DNA from: QHCA01 sp038237645
Lineage (GTDB): Bacteria > Actinomycetota > Actinomycetes > Mycobacteriales > QHCA01
Reading direction: 5' to 3'
NCBI GenBank assembly: GCA_038237645.1
Contig: JBBRYN010000084.1
Span: 1 to 11,820, forward strand
DNA: 11,820 bases
Shown: positions 6,678 through 11,820 of the stretch, one piece after another
Numbering within the stretch: the first letter of the stretch is position 1
Layout: each line of letters opens with the position of its first letter
Made by a program: the position numbers and the translations under genes
Notes under the pieces: generated by a model
What the model was told of the DNA's origin: nothing
What the model saw: the letters and a program-made list of their open reading frames with translations, nothing else
Databases searched by the model: none

Positions 6678-6995
6678 TCAGCCGCGTGAGTGGTCGTCCC
6701 CGGTGGCGAGGTGCCGACGCGCGCGGGCGATCGCCAATTCCTCGCGCAACGCCCTGAGCTCCGCGTCGACCTCGACCGGAGTTGCCGCCTGCCGGCTGGT
6801 GGCCATGCTCTTCGACGCAGCACAGCTGCCCCCGCGGTACATCCGCCAAGCCATGATGCCCATCGACAGCGGACAGATGAGAGTGATGAGCAGCGGCAGC
6901 GCCACGCCGCCGCTCGCCGGGGCGAGCAGCCACACCACGAGCCCGACGGCGGCCAACCCGCCGATCACCTTAGGGTTGAGACAGCAACGCCACAC
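6678..6995 (-). CDS. DUF2933-like small membrane protein
   Basis: A 105-residue protein. GGAGG 5 nt before GTG 6995 fixes the start. It opens MWRCCLNPKVIGGLAAVGL, the form seen in DUF2933 proteins, with two membrane helices (about 9-26 and 33-52); the second contains I-C41-P-LSMGIMAW followed by RMYRGG. The tail (about 76-95) is a charged coiled-coil-like helix (VDAELRALREELAIARAR). The family has no firm function that I know, but members often accompany copper and metal genes. The Cys pair C4-C5, C41 and C58 could bind metal; that is inference. The promoter at 7027-7055 is overlapped by a perfect BlaI-type dyad. The 3' half resembles the protein at 4216-4449. Confidence 0.75.
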   Translation of the reverse strand: MWRCCLNPKVIGGLAAVGLVVWLLAPASGGVALPLLITLICPLSMGIMAWRMYRGGSCAASKSMATSRQAATPVEVDAELRALREELAIARARRHLATGDDHSRG

Positions 6996-7013
6996 GCGAA
7001 CCTCCAGATCACC

Positions 7014-7030
7014 TACTAATGCCTCTAGTA
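7014..7030. promoter_or_regulatory. BlaI-type operator candidate B (TACTA-N7-TAGTA)
   Basis: Perfect arms TACTA (7014-7018) and TAGTA (7026-7030) with a 7-bp spacer, extended by one more pair to CTACTA...TAGTAG (7013-7031). It lies 18 bp upstream of the GTG start of the DUF2933-like gene and overlaps the -10 candidate, the right place for repression. Confidence 0.65.
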
Positions 7031-7055
7031 GAGCAGATGGCGCCGGCGGCGGCAA
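7027..7055 (-). promoter_or_regulatory. Promoter of the DUF2933-like gene
   Basis: On the minus strand TTGCCG (7050-7055) and TCTACT (7027-7032) are separated by exactly 17 bp, each matching 4 of 6 consensus bases. The -10 overlaps the right arm of the operator 7014-7030. The resulting transcript would have a short leader carrying the GGAGG ribosome site. Confidence 0.45.
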
Positions 7056-7203
7056 GCCCGTTCGCGGCCAACAGGGGCAGGGCGCGGATGCCGGCTGACG
7101 GGCCCGCTCTATGCGCCGATAGCCGACCGCGTGCCCAGCCGGTAGGTCCGATCGCATGCAGGCGGCGGAATGCGGCGGTGGCAGGCGAACCATCAGAGGG
7201 CCG

Positions 7204-7902
7204 TCAGCAACAACCTTCCCCGTGCCACGCTTCGGCACCTTCGCGGATGGCCCAGCCGGCCAGGAGTAGGCCGATTGCCGGGTCGAGCCAGGTCCAGCCG
7301 GACACTGCGGTGGCGCCCAGACCGGCCAGGACGGCGCCTGCCTGGGCAGCGCAGATGAGGTTCTGCGCGCCTTCACCGGCGGTCGCGGCGGAGTGCAGCC
7401 CGCGGCCGAGCCTCTTCTTGGTGATGCCGAGTGCGGGCATGACGAGCAGGCTGGCCGCGCTCACCACGATACCGACGATGCTGGTGCGGGCGGCGTGCCC
7501 GGTGAGCAGATTCTGGACGGCTTCGACGGCGATGTAGGGGGCGAGGAGGAAGAACGACACGGCGACGGCCTTCTGCGCTTTGGCCTCGGCCGTTTCGGAC
7601 CGGGTGCGGCTGCCGGTGAACCGCCAGATGACGATGATCGAGGCGAGTCCTTCGATCACCGACCCCAGCGCCCAGCCGGTCAGGGAGATCGATCCGGCGG
7701 TGATCCCGGCGATCAGGCCGATGATGCCTTCGGCGGTCATCCAGGCCAGGGAGAACCACGACAGCAGGCGGGCCCGGGCGGCGGCCCGCTGCCAGCCGGC
7801 ATCGGCCGCCGCTGCCGTGGTGGGGCGACCAGTACCACAGCCACCCCTGGCAGCGTCCTGGACGAAGCTGGTCTGCGCCGGGCGGTTGCCGCGGTCTGCC
7901 AT
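7204..7902 (-). CDS. Divergent short CDF-type cation transporter-like protein
   Basis: A 232-residue membrane protein with the six-helix layout of cation diffusion facilitators (helices from about 48 to 226) but without the cytoplasmic C-terminal metal-sensing domain. The TM2 region SISLTGWALGSVIEGLASIIV aligns with the CDF helix-2 metal site, but the first Asp position is Gly80 and the second is Glu84. The TM5 HxxxD site is replaced by a QNLICAAQ stretch (180-187). It ends HGEGCC and has a Cys in its N-terminal tail. GAGGGGA about 6 nt upstream of ATG 7902 is a good ribosome site. It lies 16 nt after the frameshifted CDF gene, in the same operon. The transported ion is not predictable; it may no longer be a Zn/Cd transporter. 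Confidence 0.8.
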   Translation of the reverse strand: MADRGNRPAQTSFVQDAARGGCGTGRPTTAAAADAGWQRAAARARLLSWFSLAWMTAEGIIGLIAGITAGSISLTGWALGSVIEGLASIIVIWRFTGSRTRSETAEAKAQKAVAVSFFLLAPYIAVEAVQNLLTGHAARTSIVGIVVSAASLLVMPALGITKKRLGRGLHSAATAGEGAQNLICAAQAGAVLAGLGATAVSGWTWLDPAIGLLLAGWAIREGAEAWHGEGCC

Positions 7903-7918
7903 GGCCTGTCCCCTCAGG

Positions 7919-8847
7919 TCAGCCGTGGGTGGCGTGTTCGTGGCCGCGGTGGCTGGCGGCCTCGAATTGGAAGGTGCAGTGTTCGACGTCGAAGTGCCCG
8001 GCCAGGCAGGACTGCACCTGGTCGAGCAACGCCGGGACGTGCCCGTCGTAAAAGCAGCCGTCTGCGACGACGACGTGGGCGCTGAGCACGGGCAGGTCGG
8101 AGGCCACCGAGGAGGCGTGCAGGTCGTGCACGTCCAACACGTGTTCCGCCTCGAGCAGGTGCGCCCGGACCCTCGCCAGGTCCACCCCCTTCGGGGTGGC
8201 CTCCATCAGCACGTCGACGGTTTCCCGGAGCAGCTTCCAGGTTCGCGGCAGGATCAGCACACCGATCAGCAGGGAGGCGACGGCGTCGGCACGGACCCAT
8301 CCAGTGGCCGCGATCACCACCGCGGCCGCAAGCACCGCGGCAGCACCGAGGGCGTCGTTGACGACTTCCAGCAGCGCCGCCCGGGTGTTGAGGTTCCCGC
8401 CCTGGATCCGCAGCAGCAGCAGGATCGACACGGCGTTCCGGCCAGGCCGACCACGCCGAACACGGTCATCACCCCGACGGACACGGCCGGGGGTTCGATC
8501 AGCCGGCGGACCCCCTCGACCAAGACGATCATGCCGACCGCGAGCAGTACGGCCGCCTGCGCGGCGGCGGCGAGGACCTCCGCCCGTCGGTACCCCCACG
8601 TGCGGGCGTCGGTGGCCGCCCGTCCCGCTAGGACCGCCGCGACCAACGCCAGGGACAGCCCGGCGACGTCGGTGAGCATGTGCCCGGCGTCGGCCAGCAA
8701 CGCCAGCGACCCGGACAGCACCGCACCGATGACTTCGACGACGAGGATCGTCGAAGAGATTCCCAGCACGCCGGCGAGCCGCCGACGATGCCCCCCGCCC
8801 GCCGGCAGCTTGTGGTTGTGACCGTGCCCGTCGTCGCCACCGGTCAT
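7919..8847 (-). pseudogene. CzcD-type CDF cation efflux transporter, frameshifted
   Basis: Two frames together encode a complete CDF protein of about 309 residues. The N-terminal part (8847 to about 8437) has an HGHNH metal-binding start, TM helices and the helix-2 metal site LADAGHMLTD (H56, D60). Homology then continues in another frame at NAVSILLLLRIQGG, through the helix-5 site LEVVNDALG (Glu in place of the usual His) and a cytoplasmic C-terminal domain ending in a His-rich tail. The break is at about 8437-8439, where one base seems to be missing (GGA-ACG where GGN-AAC is expected). ATG 8847 overlaps the ArsR stop (ATGA, 8844-8847). It would export Zn, Cd, Co or similar. The break may be a real mutation or a sequencing error. 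Confidence 0.82.
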
Positions 8848-9212
8848 GCGCGGGGCGCCGGGTCCCCGCTGGCACCGTAGACCGGACACAAGTGGACCGC
8901 ATCACCGGTGTCGGCCAGGAGCTGCTCCGCCGCCGCGAGCAAGCCGAGCAGCGCAGGCTGGGTGAGCCGGTAGAACGACTGCCGGCCCTCCGGCCGCGCC
9001 ACCACCAGCGCGCAGTCGGCCAGACACGCCAGATGCGCCGACACCGTCGACTGCGCCAACCCCAACGTCGCGGTCAAGTCCACCACCCGGCGCTCACCCC
9101 GCGCCAGCTCGTGCACGATCGCCAACCGGCGCGGATCAGCCAGACTGCGGAACAACGCCACCGCCGGCGCCAAGCTCACCGAGCAAGCCGGATCGTGCGA
9201 TGTCATCGTCAT
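8844..9212 (-). CDS. ArsR/SmtB-family metal sensor, CmtR-like
   Basis: A 122-residue winged-helix repressor. The recognition helix region is LAQSTVSAHLACLADCALV and the wing EGRQSFYRL. C63 and C67 in the HLACLADC stretch plus C109 near the C-terminus (VHLCPVYG) reproduce the C57/C61/C102 ligand layout of the Cd(II)/Pb(II) sensor CmtR of Mycobacterium tuberculosis. It should release DNA when Cd or Pb binds and so derepress the two downstream CDF genes. ATG 9212 follows TATCAT (9219-9224) by 6 nt, indicating a leaderless start; ATG 9206 is an alternative. An inverted repeat at 9203-9222 overlaps this promoter and start. Confidence 0.88.
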   Translation of the reverse strand: MTMTSHDPACSVSLAPAVALFRSLADPRRLAIVHELARGERRVVDLTATLGLAQSTVSAHLACLADCALVVARPEGRQSFYRLTQPALLGLLAAAEQLLADTGDAVHLCPVYGASGDPAPRA

Positions 9213-9222
9213 GAGTCGATGA
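9203..9222. promoter_or_regulatory. ArsR/CmtR operator and leaderless promoter
   Basis: TCATCG (9203-9208) and CGATGA (9217-9222) are perfect 6-bp arms around an 8-bp centre that itself contains the palindrome TCATGA. The dyad overlaps both the -10 box TATCAT (minus strand, 9219-9224) and the start codons of the sensor. Repressor bound here would block RNA polymerase directly, which is how ArsR-family proteins autoregulate. No good -35 box is seen. Confidence 0.55.
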
Positions 9223-9267
9223 TAGGTGGGTGCTTGGCGGACCACGGAGCGACGCCGGAAACTCTGT

Positions 9268-9292
9268 GCGCCGGCCCGCGGCCTACCGGCGT
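9268..9292 (-). terminator. Hairpin at the end of the blaI-M56-DUF2752 operon
   Basis: CGCCGG (9269-9274) and CCGGCG (9286-9291) form a 6-bp stem, extended by a G-T pair, with an 11-nt loop that contains the DUF2752 stop codon (9283-9285). It separates this operon from the ArsR promoter about 45 nt further on. There is no U tract. Confidence 0.4.
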
Positions 9293-9738
9293 ACGAGCAG
9301 GGCTGCGTGCGCCTGCTGATTGACCTCTAACGCGACGAGAAGTACGAAACCGACAACCATAGCCACCGTGCGCGCCCGACCGCCGGCCGCCACTGATACC
9401 CACCGTCGCAGGCCCAGGCCGACGGCCGCCCGCAGCAGGGCGGCGACTGCGCCGCCGACGAGCAGCAGGCTGGCCGGGTTGTAACGCCAGGCCGCGGACC
9501 ACTGCCCGCGGCCGGCGTGGAACAGGCCGCGGGTGATCCCGCAGAGCGGGTCCATGATGCCGAGGAAGTGCAGTGGACCGTGCAGGTTCGCCGCGGGTAG
9601 ACCGGCCGCGGCGAGTGCGGCGGTCGCGGCCAGGCCGATGACCGCGGTCACCGTGATGCCGCGATGAGTGTCATGGTCGGTCACGGCGAGGTCGATGGTC
9701 GGGCGGCGGTGGCCGAGCCCGGCGCGGTTGTCAGTCAC
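9283..9738 (-). CDS. DUF2752 membrane protein
   Basis: About 151 residues with three likely membrane helices. The DUF2752 signature is visible as MDPLCGITRGLFHAGRGQWSAAWRYNP, where the family usually has C-P-x-C-G-(L/I)-TR; only the second Cys is kept here (the first is Asp). The molecular role of the family is unknown to me. GTG 9738 is chosen because it overlaps the stop of the small ORF upstream in GTGA (9735-9738); a start further upstream at 9804 is possible. It is probably the last gene of the blaI operon. Confidence 0.75.
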   Translation of the reverse strand: MTDNRAGLGHRRPTIDLAVTDHDTHRGITVTAVIGLAATAALAAAGLPAANLHGPLHFLGIMDPLCGITRGLFHAGRGQWSAAWRYNPASLLLVGGAVAALLRAAVGLGLRRWVSVAAGGRARTVAMVVGFVLLVALEVNQQAHAALLVRR

Positions 9739-9974
9739 AGGTCCGCAGCCGCGACCACAGGTGCCTGAACCTCGCCCCAGCGAAGACCACCCACCACGCG
9801 GCATCCGGTTCGGTCACCGAGCGCGTCATGGGCGAGGCGGGAGTGTCCCCAGACCGCGGACCTCCCCGAGGATGGGACCACCGCCGCCCCGGACGGGACG
9901 ATCTCGCCCGGGCTGAGAGCGAACCGGCAAGTCACCTCGCGTTCCGGCAGGCCGGTGGATGGCACCAGGGACAT
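9735..9974 (-). CDS. Small hypothetical ORF between M56 protease and DUF2752
   Basis: A 79-residue frame starting ATG 9974, two bases after the M56 stop, and ending in a GTGA overlap with the DUF2752 start. Roughly four fifths of its third codon positions are G or C, which is consistent with a gene but lower than its neighbours. I see no membrane helix, signal peptide or known motif; it has two Cys residues and no ribosome site. The perfect fit between its two neighbours is the main support. It could be a degraded linker region. Confidence 0.35.
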   Translation of the reverse strand: MSLVPSTGLPEREVTCRFALSPGEIVPSGAAVVPSSGRSAVWGHSRLAHDALGDRTGCRVVGGLRWGEVQAPVVAAADL

Positions 9975-9976
9975 GA

Positions 9977-10951
9977 CTATGGCCGGACCGCGCCCGGCCC
10001 TGACATGGCCACCGGGCAGTACCGCATGCCGGCCACCTGGGCTGCGGGTGCCGCGACGGCGACGACCGGCGCGACGAGGACGCTGATCACGATCGCCGTA
10101 GCCAGAACCGTCCGGGCGGCGCCGAGCGGCGCGGCCGGTGCGAGGAGCCGGCGGACCCTGGCCAGTGCCGCCGGGCCCCCTGCGGCCAGCGCCCCGGTGG
10201 GTGTGGCCGCACCGGCCAGCGCGACCAGCGCGGTGGCCACGTTGCGGCGCGGCCGACCGGTGCTGGCCTTGTCATCGGCGAGCATCTCCACCAGCCGGGA
10301 CACCTCGCGCCGGGCCGTGGCGAGCAGCGGGATCCGGGGGAAGGCCGATGCGAGCGCCTCGGCGCCGGCCAGCACCAGATGGTGCCTTCCGGCCAGGTGC
10401 GCGTGCTCGTGGGCCAGGACGGCGGCGAGTTCGTCGTCGGTGAGCGCGGCCAGCGCCCCGGTGGTGAGGACGACCCGCCGGGCGCGGCCAGGAAGGCAGT
10501 AGGCGGCCGCCGCGGAGGTGTCGAGCACGATCGCTCCCAGGGCCGGGTCGAGCCGGCCGACCAGAGCCAGGCCGTCTACGTGCTCGGCGCGCCGCCGGGC
10601 CGCGCCGAGCAGGGCGGCCCCCGCGCACCAGGCGACCCGCAGTAGGATCCCGCCGGCCAGCACCACACCTGTCCCGGCCGCGGCGGCACCTCCCGGAGAG
10701 GCGTAGGCGTCTCGGATCGCCATCGCGCAGCTACGCAGGACCTGGGCGAGGCCACCGGCCAGGCTCGCGGTCGGCACACCCAGGCTGAGCCCGGCCAGGA
10801 CGAGCGCGGACACGAACGCCGCGCTGGTCGCCTGCCAGGCGGCGATGGCCAGCCGGGGCGCGCGGGCGGCCCAGTCGCCGCGGCGCAGCAGCCACGGACC
10901 GGCGAGGGCCAACACCAGCGCGTAGCCGGCCAGGACGGCGGCGACCTTCAC
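9977..10951 (-). CDS. M56-family membrane zinc metalloprotease, BlaR1/MecR1-like
   Basis: A 324-residue protein with membrane helices at about 3-21, 38-58, 93-116 and 280-305, and the gluzincin motif H181-E-H-A-H185 with the downstream ligand Glu222 in SRLVEMLADD. M56 proteases partner with BlaI-type repressors and trigger repressor cleavage on a signal. Unlike BlaR1 of staphylococci, this one has no penicillin-binding sensor domain after the last helix; only about 20 residues follow, ending with a Cys (RYCPVAM). A beta-lactam signal is therefore unlikely. The GTG start overlaps the repressor stop by four bases (10948-10951), the usual regulator-protease coupling. Confidence 0.88.
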   Translation of the reverse strand: MKVAAVLAGYALVLALAGPWLLRRGDWAARAPRLAIAAWQATSAAFVSALVLAGLSLGVPTASLAGGLAQVLRSCAMAIRDAYASPGGAAAAGTGVVLAGGILLRVAWCAGAALLGAARRRAEHVDGLALVGRLDPALGAIVLDTSAAAAYCLPGRARRVVLTTGALAALTDDELAAVLAHEHAHLAGRHHLVLAGAEALASAFPRIPLLATARREVSRLVEMLADDKASTGRPRRNVATALVALAGAATPTGALAAGGPAALARVRRLLAPAAPLGAARTVLATAIVISVLVAPVVAVAAPAAQVAGMRYCPVAMSGPGAVRP

Positions 10952-11340
10952 CCGCGCCGTCCACGGCGCGCCGGGGTGCTGGCCCCTCGGCCGTCCAGGG
11001 CCTCACGCAGCTGCGCGACCTCGGCCGCGGACAGCTCGTCAATGAACCGGACCAGAACCGCGGCCCGGTCCGGTGCGTCGGCCAGCGCCGCGCCGACGAG
11101 CTGCGCGGTGTACTGCTCCGCGGTGATGCCGGCGGTATAGCGGTAGGCGCGGCCGTCCATCACCCGGTTGGCGACACCCTTACGGTGCAAGGCATCCAGC
11201 ACGGTCATCACCGTGGTGTAGGCGAGGGCACGCTGCGGCCGCAACTCGACGAGAATCTCCCGGACGGTCGCCGGCTCGTCACGGGCCCACAGCCGGGCCA
11301 TCACCGCCGCTTCGAGTTCGCCGAGCCGGCGTGCAACCAT
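10948..11340 (-). CDS. BlaI/MecI/CopY-family repressor
   Basis: A 130-residue protein with an N-terminal winged helix: LGELEAAVMARLWARDEPATVREI, the recognition-helix region LAYTTVMTVLDALHRKGV and the wing RAYRYTA. A C-terminal dimerisation helix region follows (about 85-125). The LAYTTVMTVLxxLxxKG pattern is diagnostic of the family. GGGAGGG about 5 nt before ATG 11340 fixes the start. It should bind TACTA-N7-TAGTA dyads, one of which lies in its own divergent promoter region (11452-11468). The coupled M56 protease would inactivate it. No CopY-type C-terminal Cys motif is present, so metal binding by the repressor itself is unlikely. Confidence 0.92.
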   Translation of the reverse strand: MVARRLGELEAAVMARLWARDEPATVREILVELRPQRALAYTTVMTVLDALHRKGVANRVMDGRAYRYTAGITAEQYTAQLVGAALADAPDRAAVLVRFIDELSAAEVAQLREALDGRGASTPARRGRRG

Positions 11341-11451
11341 GTCCACCCTCCCTGACAACCATCGGCGGCGGCACCAGACCCCCCCTACGGGCCCGATAGT
11401 AGGCCCTGGCAGTGCCAACCTCGCCCGAAACCGTTACCCACCCCAAGACGC

Positions 11452-11468
11452 TACTAGACGCCGTAGTA
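11452..11468. promoter_or_regulatory. BlaI-type operator candidate C, blaI/ccdA divergent region
   Basis: The best copy of the dyad: TACTA (11452-11456) and TAGTA (11464-11468) around 7 bp, extending to 7-bp arms GCTACTA/TAGTAGC (11450-11470). It lies between the divergent blaI (start 11340) and ccdA fragment (start 11504), so one bound dimer could repress both. A lone TAGTA half-site also occurs at 11397-11401, as TACTAT on the minus strand, a possible blaI -10. Confidence 0.7.
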
Positions 11469-11503
11469 GCGTTTTCTCACTCGTCCAAGCCGGGAGGGGG
11501 AAG

Positions 11504-11620
11504 GTGGGCGTCGCCGCCGCCGGGCAGATCGTCTCGACCGGTCCCGTGCTGCTAGCACTGCCGGTCGCGGCGGCCGCCGGCGCACTGTCGTTCTTCTCCC
11601 CGTGCTGCCTGCCGCTAGTA
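11504..11620 (+). pseudogene. ccdA: 5' fragment of a second ccdA, broken after codon 39
   Basis: GGGAGGGGG just before GTG 11504 gives a clear ribosome site. The first 39 residues end in GALSFFSPCCLPLV, the highly characteristic first redox helix of CcdA, which normally continues PGYLSYV. Here the next residues are EFHFCRVAEPL, hydrophilic and unlike CcdA, although the frame stays open to the window end. The two last matching codons, CTA GTA, are rare in this GC-rich context, so the junction is probably near 11615. It may be caused by an insertion, a deletion or a chimeric assembly. It is divergent from blaI and shares the operator at 11452-11468. Confidence 0.75.
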
Positions 11621-11820
11621 GAGTTCCACTTCTGCAGGGTCGCTGAACCCCTCTCTGCCCGCTGGCGGCACCTGGTAATCGGCTCGATGTCGAGGGCGTC
11701 GAGCCATCGGCCGGCGGCTGGCTGGTCGACCGTCGGGCCGTCGTCTCGGGGACCGCCTCGCGCGTCGAATCGGTGCCCGTGCGCGTTACCCGAAGAACAC
11801 GGGTGGGCTTTGCACGTTGC
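11621..11820. other. Unassigned sequence past the ccdA junction
   Basis: I cannot identify this stretch. On the plus strand a frame from about 11647 with high third-position GC reads ...LDVEGVEPSAGGWLVDRR..., and on the minus strand another open frame contains VDQPAAGRWLDALDIEP. Neither shows a family motif and both run off or near the window edge. It may be the end of a mobile element or of an unrelated gene joined to ccdA by rearrangement. Confidence 0.35.

Noticed and set aside
5533..6933. Long minus-strand open frame of about 466 codons overlapping ccdA in another frame
   Set aside because: It is an Arg-rich shadow of ccdA and the intergenic DNA; the ccdA frame has membrane helices and paired Cys motifs.
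7580..8821. Long plus-strand open frame of about 413 codons antisense to both CDF genes
   Set aside because: It is low-complexity, rich in Arg/Pro/Ala/Ser, has no motif and lies opposite clearly recognisable CDF coding sequence; long spurious frames are normal at this GC content.
11386..11401. Fifth operator candidate TACGG-N6-TAGTA upstream of blaI
   Set aside because: Two arm mismatches and a 6-bp spacer do not fit the other sites; TACTAT here is more likely part of a -10 box.

Overview
The window is very GC-rich, with strongly G/C-biased third codon positions, GTG starts, several apparent leaderless promoters and tightly overlapping genes. This points to an actinomycete; no gene fixes the genus. 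Nearly all genes lie on the minus strand, and transposon and truncated-gene remains mark the two ends. It reads as an accessory island or plasmid segment carrying metal and thiol-redox envelope functions.

Left end (1-1449): the C-terminal tail of an IS3-type transposase (1-100), then about 450 bp without a convincing large gene. That stretch holds a perfect actinobacterial LexA/SOS box (244-259). Next come a toxin-antitoxin pair of the VapBC type (547-1181, minus) and hairpins just past the toxin.

Core (1450-6995, minus, transcribed right to left): a DUF2933-like small membrane protein; then a closely packed set of a CcdA-like electron-transfer membrane protein, a membrane-anchored redoxin, a small glutaredoxin-like protein and a second small Cys-Pro membrane protein; then a large CopC-CopD fusion and a DUF3105 protein. 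Together these look like a module that passes reducing power across the membrane and handles copper or other thiophilic metals on the outer face.

Metal efflux section (7204-9212, minus): a CmtR-like ArsR/SmtB sensor, an overlapping CzcD-type CDF transporter broken by an apparent single-base frameshift, and a short divergent CDF-like protein. The sensor's probable operator overlaps its leaderless promoter.

Regulator section (9283-11340, minus): a BlaI/MecI/CopY-type repressor, an M56 (BlaR1-like) membrane zinc protease, a small unknown ORF and a DUF2752 membrane protein, all overlapping or nearly so. Diverging from blaI is the first 39 codons of a second ccdA (11504-11620), after which homology stops abruptly.

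The main unifying observation is a repeated dyad, TACTA-N7-TAGTA. It occurs perfectly at 2111-2127 (before DUF3105), 7014-7030 (before DUF2933) and 11452-11468 (the blaI/ccdA divergent promoter), and with one mismatch at 6435-6451 (before the intact ccdA operon). This suggests that the BlaI-M56 pair autoregulates and controls the whole redox/copper module, making a self-contained regulon across more than 9 kb. That regulon is inferred from sequence only.
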